Shown: positions 1 to 3,888 of the stretch, in pieces | Numbering within the stretch: position 1 is the stretch's first letter | Layout of the letters: each line of letters opens with the position of its first letter | DNA from: Ardenticatenia bacterium | GTDB lineage: Bacteria; Chloroflexota; Anaerolineae; Aggregatilineales; Ch27 | Length of the DNA: 5,173 nt | Assembly (NCBI GenBank): GCA_026983935.1 | Contig: JALSTC010000069.1 | Coordinates: 1-5,173 of the forward strand | Direction: 5' to 3' | Position numbers and translations under genes: made by a program | The notes under the pieces: model-generated | Database searches by the model: none | The model's input: only the letters and a program-made list of their open reading frames with translations | Told to the model about the DNA's origin: nothing

Positions 1-531
1 GCAGATGTGCAGGCGCGGTATGCAGCCCTGCGCCCCCGCGACTGGTCTCCGGCGGTGCGGGGGGTGCTGGACGAACTGGCGGGCTACATCCCCTGGTTCG
101 GGACGCAGATTCAGCCGCATCTCGGCGCATTTCGCGGGCACCGCGTCGGCCCTGTGCATGGCGACCTGAATGACAGTAACTGGCTGGCCGACGACGATAA
201 CCGCGTCTATCTGGTGGACTGGGAGCAGGCGCGGCTGGATGACCCCGCGCTGGATGTGGGCATGGTGCTGCACTGGTACGTGCCGCCTGTGCTGTGGCCG
301 CTGTTCGTCCGGGAATATGTGACCGGCGGCAGTATCCGGCTTGATGCCGACGCGCTGCTGATCCGTGCCCGCATTCGCTACCCGCTGCATATCATTAATC
401 TGTGCCTGTGGCGGCTGGAGCAGATGGCGGAATCATCCGGCGATGATGAGGCCGACGCGCTGGCTTTCATGGGTGTGTTTCTGGCGGATTTGCGCCGCCT
501 GCGTGCCGGAACCTTCGGCGTGGAATCATGA
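1..531 (+). CDS. APH/choline-kinase-family phosphotransferase, C-terminal part (5' truncated by window)
   Basis: The reading frame is open from the first base, so the gene begins upstream and the GTG at base 7 need not be its start. What remains is the catalytic C-lobe of the aminoglycoside phosphotransferase/choline kinase fold. The Brenner-type catalytic loop HGDLNDSN is encoded at bases 157-180, with the catalytic-base Asp at 163-165 and the metal-ligand Asn at 178-180. The second metal-binding Asp, in VDWEQA, is at 217-219, followed by the usual LDDPALDVG segment. The rest is helical and rich in Arg, Leu and Trp, as in family C-termini. These enzymes transfer phosphate from ATP to a hydroxyl on a small molecule such as choline, a sugar, an amino acid or an aminoglycoside. 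The substrate cannot be read from this part, and resistance should not be assumed. The nucleotide-binding N-lobe is outside the window. The gene is followed by a 60-base gap and a hydrolase on the same strand. Confidence 0.87.
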   Translation, partial: ADVQARYAALRPRDWSPAVRGVLDELAGYIPWFGTQIQPHLGAFRGHRVGPVHGDLNDSNWLADDDNRVYLVDWEQARLDDPALDVGMVLHWYVPPVLWPLFVREYVTGGSIRLDADALLIRARIRYPLHIINLCLWRLEQMAESSGDDEADALAFMGVFLADLRRLRAGTFGVES

Positions 532-541
532 AGGATGCGCG

Positions 542-569
542 GCACAGCACGATTACGCTGGTGCTGTGC
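542..569 (+). repeat. Perfect 9-bp inverted repeat between phosphotransferase and hydrolase genes
   Basis: GCACAGCAC (542-550) and GTGCTGTGC (561-569) are exact reverse complements separated by 10 bases, so the transcript can form a 9-bp stem. It begins 10 bases after the phosphotransferase stop and ends 22 bases before the hydrolase start. No T-run follows, so it is not a standard intrinsic terminator. It could be an mRNA-stabilising or attenuating hairpin, or a protein-binding dyad. The structure is seen; the function is not known. Confidence 0.55.
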
Positions 570-591
570 GAATGACCGATAGAGAGGTTTT

Positions 592-1251
592 ATGCGACCG
601 AACATCCTTTATCTGCACGGCTTTGCCTCGTCGCCCGGCGGCACGAAGGCGAGCGCCTTCCGGGAACGGCTGGCGGCGCGTGGCCTGACGCTGCATGTCC
701 CCGATCTGAATGTGCCCGATTTCGAGCACCTGACCCTCACGGCGATGATCGAGGCGGCGGCGGAGGCGGTGCGCCAGTGCCCGCCGGGGCCGGTCTACCT
801 GATCGGCTCCAGTCTGGGCGGCTTCACCGCGCTGCATTTTCTGGATCGGCGTCGTGCGGCGGAGGCGCAGCGCGTGGAGAGGCTGGTGCTGATCGCACCG
901 GCGCTGGCCTTTCTGGGGCGGCACAGCGTGGCGCTGGGCGCGGAAGTGATGGCGCAGTGGCAGGCGAGGGGCTGGCTGCCGGTGTATCACGATGGTTATC
1001 AGCGGCAAATGCGCCTCCGTCACGATCTGGTAGAAGACCTGCGGGATTACAGCGGCGGCTTCGATGTGGCGCTGGACATTCCGACGTTGATCTTTCATGG
1101 GCGGCGTGATGAGAGTGTGGATTACCGCCTGAGCGAACGCTTTGCCCGGGATCGCGATAATGTGACGCTGCGTCTGTTCGACTCCGATCACCGACTGCTG
1201 GACTGCGTGGATGCCATGTGGGAGGAGATGGTGGTGTTCTTCGATCTGTGA
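592..1251 (+). CDS. YqiA/YcfP-like alpha/beta-hydrolase (probable esterase)
   Basis: This complete 219-residue gene encodes a small cytoplasmic serine hydrolase with no signal peptide or membrane helix. The N-terminal strand and oxyanion region read NILYLHGFASSPGGTKA (residues 4-20), typical of the YqiA/YcfP (UPF0227) esterase group. The nucleophile elbow is GSSLGG, with Ser74 as predicted nucleophile. The acid is probably Asp173 in HGRRDESV (169-176), and the base His200 in DSDHRL. All three are in the expected order and spacing. Family members are usually about 180-200 residues, so this one is slightly long. The ATG start is supported by AGAGAGG at 581-587, only four bases upstream. Escherichia coli YqiA hydrolyses short acyl esters in vitro. 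The natural substrate here is unknown. The zinc-ribbon gene follows 12 bases later, suggesting co-transcription. Confidence 0.9.
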   Translation: MRPNILYLHGFASSPGGTKASAFRERLAARGLTLHVPDLNVPDFEHLTLTAMIEAAAEAVRQCPPGPVYLIGSSLGGFTALHFLDRRRAAEAQRVERLVLIAPALAFLGRHSVALGAEVMAQWQARGWLPVYHDGYQRQMRLRHDLVEDLRDYSGGFDVALDIPTLIFHGRRDESVDYRLSERFARDRDNVTLRLFDSDHRLLDCVDAMWEEMVVFFDL

Positions 1252-1263
1252 GCGGAGGGTGAG

Positions 1264-1521
1264 GTGTCTAAAGGCCAGGAATGCCCGCACTGCGGAAAGC
1301 TGACTTACCACGACCGGCACAGTCACCGCCTCTGCACGTCGTGCGGTTACATCGGCTGGGAATGGGCGCGTCCGGTGACGGGGATGGGGCCGGGGCCGGG
1401 CAATACCTGTCCCTGGTGCGGGCAGATGACTCTGCACGATATTGTCGCGCTGCCGGACGGGCATGTGGTGCGGCGCTGCGCGACGTGCAACTATACGGCC
1501 ATCGAACCGCCGGAGACCTGA
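1264..1521 (+). CDS. Small protein with two zinc ribbons
   Basis: This 85-residue protein starts at GTG, with a good Shine-Dalgarno GGAGG at 1254-1258 five bases upstream. It carries two four-cysteine knuckle pairs. The first uses C7, C10, C24 and C27 (CPHCG and CTSCGY); the second uses C49, C52, C72 and C75 (CPWCG and CATCNY). Each unit has the same continuation after its first pair, CGKLTYHD and CGQMTLHD, so the protein looks like an internal duplication of one zinc-ribbon module. The units are joined by a Gly/Pro-rich linker (about residues 37-48). Zinc ribbons of this size commonly bind nucleic acid or act as protein adaptors, but nothing identifies a partner. There is no membrane helix or signal, so it is probably cytoplasmic. 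It sits 12 bases after the hydrolase stop, probably in the same transcript. I do not recognise a named family. Confidence 0.85.
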   Translation: MSKGQECPHCGKLTYHDRHSHRLCTSCGYIGWEWARPVTGMGPGPGNTCPWCGQMTLHDIVALPDGHVVRRCATCNYTAIEPPET

Positions 1522-1542
1522 TCGGGTGACCTAGACGATCAG
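1518..1542. terminator. Inverted repeat across the convergent stop codons (possible bidirectional terminator)
   Basis: CTGATCG (1518-1524) and CGATCAG (1536-1542) are exact reverse complements around an 11-base loop. The repeat contains the TGA of the zinc-ribbon gene and the reverse-strand TAG of the transporter, which are only nine bases apart. A stem at a head-on junction could help end transcription from both sides. However, 7 bp is short and neither side has a T-run, so intrinsic termination would be weak. The repeat is directly visible; the role is inferred. Confidence 0.35.
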
Positions 1543-2241
1543 CGTCCCCCCCAGCACCACCAGCAGGACGAGCACGATGCGCCGGAACTGCGCCGGGTTG
1601 ATCCGCCCATCCAGCGAAAAGCCAGCCAGCGCACCCAGCGCGATGGCCGGGAGCGCGATCAGGACGTCCTGCAGCACGGTCGGCGTGAAATTACCCCCCA
1701 GCCCGTGCGCGGCGGCGACCATGATGCTGTTCACCAGGAAGAAGCCCTGCAGGTTGCTCTTGAACTCGGCAGGTGGCCAGCGGCGGCAGGTGCCGTAGAT
1801 AATCACCGGGGGGCCGGATGTGTTATAGGCCGCGCCGAACACGCCGGCCACAAAGCCCAGTCCATAGGCCCAGCCGGGATGCCGGATTTCCGGCAGGCGC
1901 AGATTCGACAGGGCATACAGCGCATAACCCGCCACCACAATACCAAGCACTGGCAGCACGATGGACTCGTCCACATAGCGCACAGCCAGTATGCCGAACG
2001 GAATCCCGACCAGCGATGCCAGGGTGATCCGTTTGACGGCCTGCAGATTGAGCGCTTCCCGATAGCGCAGCAGGATGATCGCCTCCGCAAGGAGGGCGAT
2101 CAGGGCGACCAGCGGCGCGGCGACGTGTACCCCGATCATGCTGCTCAACAGCGGCATCATGACCAGCGCCAGCCCGAAGCCGCTGAAACTCTGGACGAAA
2201 ATAGCGATGAAAACGGTCAGGGCAATGAGTAAAGCTGTCAT
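1531..2241 (-). CDS. TauE/SafE-family membrane transporter (anion/sulfite exporter-like permease)
   Basis: The product is a 236-residue, very hydrophobic membrane protein with about eight predicted helices, close to the usual 240-270 residues of the TauE/SafE (formerly DUF81) family. The two homologous halves each show their signature: QSFSGFGLALVMMPLL (residues 17-32) and GVFGAAYNTSGPPVIIYG (133-150), the latter followed by a WPPAEFKSN segment (155-163). Characterised relatives are linked to export of sulfite, sulfoacetate or other organosulfur anions, but most members have no known substrate. The frame stays open upstream to a GTG at 2370. I chose the ATG at 2239-2241 because it leads straight into helix 1 and because the extra 43 residues would be hydrophilic, unlike the family, and would run through a palindromic repeat. 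No good ribosome-binding site precedes this ATG, so the start is uncertain. It converges with the zinc-ribbon gene and diverges from the Tat-exported protein. Confidence 0.9.
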   Translation of the reverse strand: MTALLIALTVFIAIFVQSFSGFGLALVMMPLLSSMIGVHVAAPLVALIALLAEAIILLRYREALNLQAVKRITLASLVGIPFGILAVRYVDESIVLPVLGIVVAGYALYALSNLRLPEIRHPGWAYGLGFVAGVFGAAYNTSGPPVIIYGTCRRWPPAEFKSNLQGFFLVNSIMVAAAHGLGGNFTPTVLQDVLIALPAIALGALAGFSLDGRINPAQFRRIVLVLLVVLGGTLIV

Positions 2242-2283
2242 GTTGCCAATGCTAACGTATGTACTCTGATTCAGGTAGCTTTT

Positions 2284-2290
2284 CCTCCCC
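2284..2290 (-). promoter_or_regulatory. Strong Shine-Dalgarno-like GGGGAGG upstream of the transporter, at an unusual distance
   Basis: Read on the minus strand, GGGGAGG lies about 42 bases before the chosen ATG, too far to serve it directly. The only in-frame near-start codon at a normal distance is CTG at 2272-2274, nine bases downstream, which would add 11 residues. Either the transporter starts at this rare codon, or the purine run is a coincidence. The motif is seen; its use is undecided. Confidence 0.3.
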
Positions 2291-2303
2291 GTTTTTTCTC
2301 GTT

Positions 2304-2323
2304 GGGCGACCGTCCGGTCGCCC
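2304..2323. repeat. REP-like perfect palindrome
   Basis: GGGCGACCG (2304-2312) and CGGTCGCCC (2315-2323) are exact reverse complements separated by two bases. The right arm is followed by CCTAC, giving the GGTCGCCCCTAC ending that I recall from dispersed intergenic palindromes in some bacterial genomes. That resemblance is from memory and was not searched. Only one copy is in the window. It lies in the open frame upstream of the transporter, which argues that this stretch is non-coding. It could also act as a hairpin in the transporter's leader. Confidence 0.5.
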
Positions 2324-2451
2324 CTACTGCTTCTCTTGCCACCGGCCTCTCCAGAGGAAACATCTGCCACGAAAATAAGAATATGAGTAAGTCATGAGAG
2401 GCGGCGGCTGACCCGTAATGATCGGGCCGCAAGGTGCGTCTGATTGGCGTT

Positions 2452-2469
2452 GACGTGACCGGTCGCGTC
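2452..2469. promoter_or_regulatory. Operator-like dyad, 18 bp with no spacer
   Basis: GACGTGACC (2452-2460) faces GGTCGCGTC (2461-2469). Eight of nine positions are complementary, and the ninth is a T opposite G. The centre GACCGGTC is a perfect palindrome. It overlaps a possible -35 hexamer, TTGACG (2450-2455). This arrangement would suit a dimeric repressor site controlling the Tat-exported protein gene, but the matching -10 box is weak and no regulator gene is nearby. In GC-rich DNA an imperfect dyad of this size can occur by chance. Confidence 0.25.
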
Positions 2470-2540
2470 GTTCCAATACGCCTGCCGCCCGATTGCTCGC
2501 GAGTGCAGCGGCGGCGGCGAATTGAATCTTCTTGTGGACA

Positions 2541-2578
2541 GACTGCCGCAGCCCCCGCGGGGGATGTGTGGGGCAGTC
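2541..2578 (+). promoter_or_regulatory. GC-rich hairpin in the probable leader of the Tat-exported protein gene
   Basis: An outer 7-bp stem, GACTGCC (2541-2547) with GGCAGTC (2572-2578), encloses a perfect inner 12-base palindrome, CCCCCGCGGGGG (2552-2563). Together they would form a long interrupted stem ending 28 bases before the ribosome-binding site. It has no following T-run strong enough for termination, although TTTACTTTT follows at 2585-2593. It may stabilise the mRNA, attenuate, or be a cruciform-type binding site. I could not match it to a known riboswitch. Confidence 0.4.
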
Positions 2579-2606
2579 GTGGGATTTACTTTTGCACTTT
2601 GCTGAA

Positions 2607-2612
2607 GGGGAG
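2607..2612 (+). promoter_or_regulatory. Ribosome-binding site that decides the start of the Tat-exported protein
   Basis: GGGGAG lies six bases before the ATG at 2619. The open frame extends upstream to an ATG at 2532, but that would add 29 residues before the twin-arginine signal and would have to be read through the hairpin. The Shine-Dalgarno run and the Tat signal both place the real start at 2619. Confidence 0.8.
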
Positions 2613-2618
2613 AGATTG

Positions 2619-3758
2619 ATGTTGAAAAAGGGAACGACTCGCCGCGACTTTCTGCGTAATGTTGGGCTGGGCACTTCTGCCGCGCTGCTCGCTTCCGCCG
2701 GTGTGCCTTCTGTACTGACGGGCCGTACCCGGCGTGCCCATGCCGCTGCAGCGCCGCTGCCAACCGGCGGACAGCTTGGCGGCAGCAGCCCCGGTGTGGA
2801 GCTGCTGGTCGGCGATGTGCTCGGCTTTGCACTGCAGAGCGATGAATGGGAAGGCGACTTCGGCTGGGTGACTTTCCGCCTGCACGAAGCCTTCTACAAT
2901 GACGACAGTGCTTACCACATCCGCACGGATGCCTCCAACCCGGACTTTGCCGAAGAAAACAAGCTGGTCTGGGTGCCGCTGTTGAATGCAGCGCTGGCTC
3001 GCGAAGGTGCGAGCGTGCCGCTGTACGTCTTCGAGAACGGCGCGGAAGATCAACTGGATGTACTGAGCTCCGTGCCGGGGCAGGACGATTTCACGCCCGC
3101 TTTCCGGCTGCATCGGGTCACGTTCAACGGCTCACCCACGCTGCTGACCTCGGCGGAGGCCATCGCGGCGGCGGAAGCGGATGGCGACGTGACCGTTGAG
3201 CCGCTGAATCTGGTGGTCAACTATCCCATCGTCAAATGGCCCGGCGGTGAACTGCCGGAAGATACCGACAAGACAACTTACCTTGGCACGGGGCCGTTGA
3301 TTGTGCCCGCGGACACCGGACGGATGGAAGTCACCTTCAAGCTGCACCAGTGCTTCCCCGGCAGTCGCTACATTGTCACCGATACCTCCGCCGTGCCGAT
3401 GGCCCCGATGATGAGCATCGCGCCGTCGCCGGCCTCCGGCCTGCTGGCTGAAGTCGGGGCAGTGGATGAAATCTGGGTCTTTGGCAACGGCATCGAGGGC
3501 AGCGGCGTGATGGGCTTCCAGCCCGCCATCTTCGATAACCGCGCCGGTGAACCGGCCTGGAGTCCGTTCTGGAATCACTTCACCATCACCTGGGACGATC
3601 CAGCCAGCGCGCGTGTGCTGCGTTCTTCTGCAGATATCCGCGCGGCGGAAGATGCGGGCGAGATCGAAATCTGGAACGGCACGCCGGATACCCACCCGGA
3701 CGGCTTCGTGGTGAACTGCCCGGTGCCCATCCTGGCGCGCAACACCTTCGGCGAATAG
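2619..3758 (+). CDS. Tat-exported protein of unknown function with two diverged repeats (DUF7482-like, tentative)
   Basis: The 379-residue product opens with a clear twin-arginine signal: basic start, TRRDFLR (residues 7-13), a hydrophobic stretch (about 15-34), basic TRR, and a likely cut after AHA (40-42). It should be folded in the cytoplasm and exported. The mature part is two related halves, about 86-207 and 240-371. Matching pieces include FRLHEAF/FKLHQCF, LYVFENG/IWVFGNG, AIAAAEADGDVTV/DIRAAEDAGEIEI and VVNYP/VVNCP. Tat export often, though not always, goes with a cofactor or metal. His89 and His243 are equivalent in the two halves. The only two cysteines of the mature protein, Cys245 and Cys367, are both in the second half. 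I know of no enzyme with this pattern. It resembles proteins I recall as DUF7482, but I cannot confirm that. It is followed by a terminator, so it is probably monocistronic. Confidence 0.85.
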   Translation: MLKKGTTRRDFLRNVGLGTSAALLASAGVPSVLTGRTRRAHAAAAPLPTGGQLGGSSPGVELLVGDVLGFALQSDEWEGDFGWVTFRLHEAFYNDDSAYHIRTDASNPDFAEENKLVWVPLLNAALAREGASVPLYVFENGAEDQLDVLSSVPGQDDFTPAFRLHRVTFNGSPTLLTSAEAIAAAEADGDVTVEPLNLVVNYPIVKWPGGELPEDTDKTTYLGTGPLIVPADTGRMEVTFKLHQCFPGSRYIVTDTSAVPMAPMMSIAPSPASGLLAEVGAVDEIWVFGNGIEGSGVMGFQPAIFDNRAGEPAWSPFWNHFTITWDDPASARVLRSSADIRAAEDAGEIEIWNGTPDTHPDGFVVNCPVPILARNTFGE

Positions 3759-3786
3759 CCCGCCGCCTTTTTGTGCAGCGATCCCG

Positions 3787-3823
3787 CTCCCTCTGCCCCT
3801 GCGGCAGGGGGAGTTTTTGTTTT
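3787..3823 (+). terminator. Intrinsic (Rho-independent) terminator after the Tat-exported protein gene
   Basis: CTCCCTCTGCC (3787-3797) pairs with GGCAGGGGGAG (3803-3813) as an 11-bp stem with one T-G wobble and a five-base loop. TTTTTGTTTT follows at once (3814-3823). This is a textbook terminator placed 28 bases after the stop codon, so the Tat-exported protein and the kinase should be separate transcripts. The end of its T-run overlaps the -35 box of the kinase promoter. Confidence 0.92.
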
Positions 3824-3850
3824 GACACTTCCCCCCGCCGTGCGTACACT
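3822..3850 (+). promoter_or_regulatory. Near-consensus sigma70-type promoter of the kinase gene
   Basis: The -35 hexamer is a perfect TTGACA (3822-3827). After an exact 17-base spacer comes the -10 TACACT (3845-3850), four of six matching TATAAT. Transcription would begin near 3857, leaving a leader of about 32 bases before the kinase ATG. The hexamers and spacing are seen directly. Strength is inferred and would be constitutive unless a repressor acts. Confidence 0.8.
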
Positions 3851-3888
3851 CCAGATGTGCATCACGGTTGTGCAAAGGCGTGTGGGTT

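Larger units (their letters stand above)
2242..2618. other. Divergent intergenic region between transporter and Tat-exported protein
   Basis: About 380 bases lie between the probable starts of two genes that read away from each other, so both promoters should be here. I see no believable gene in it. It contains, left to right, a far-placed Shine-Dalgarno-like run, a REP-like palindrome (2304-2323), an AT-rich patch (about 2369-2396) that stands out from its GC-rich surroundings, an operator-like dyad (2452-2469), and a GC-rich hairpin (2541-2578). The AT-rich patch is the most likely promoter site for the minus-strand gene, but I could not find a convincing -35/-10 pair. On the plus strand, TTGACG at 2450-2455 could be a -35 box, but the sequence 17-19 bases further on is a poor -10 match. 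Confidence 0.6.

Noticed and set aside
157..180. Possible antibiotic-resistance gene
   Set aside because: The HGDLNDSN motif defines the broad APH/choline kinase superfamily; the substrate-binding parts seen do not point to aminoglycosides, and there is no resistance or mobile context.
553..1464. Minus-strand open frame of 303 codons across the hydrolase and zinc-ribbon genes
   Set aside because: It is antisense to two genes with clear catalytic and metal-binding motifs, and its product is Arg/His/Gln-rich without any recognisable domain, as expected of a shadow frame in GC-rich DNA.
2346..2357. Short inverted repeat CCTCT-CC-AGAGG
   Set aside because: Five-base arms with a two-base gap cannot form a stable RNA loop as written and are common by chance.
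2242..2370. 43-residue N-terminal extension of the transporter from a GTG
   Set aside because: The extension is hydrophilic, unlike the family, and reads through the REP-like palindrome.
2507..2519. Short run of CGG triplets
   Set aside because: Only about four units, expected by chance in GC-rich DNA; not a meaningful repeat array.
2532..2618. N-terminal extension of the Tat-exported protein from an upstream ATG
   Set aside because: It would place 29 residues before the Tat signal and lacks a good ribosome-binding site, whereas GGGGAG sits six bases from the ATG at 2619.
3132..3875. Minus-strand open frame of 247 codons opposite the Tat-exported protein
   Set aside because: It runs through the terminator and kinase promoter and has shadow-type composition, while the plus strand has a Tat signal, ribosome-binding site and internal repeats.
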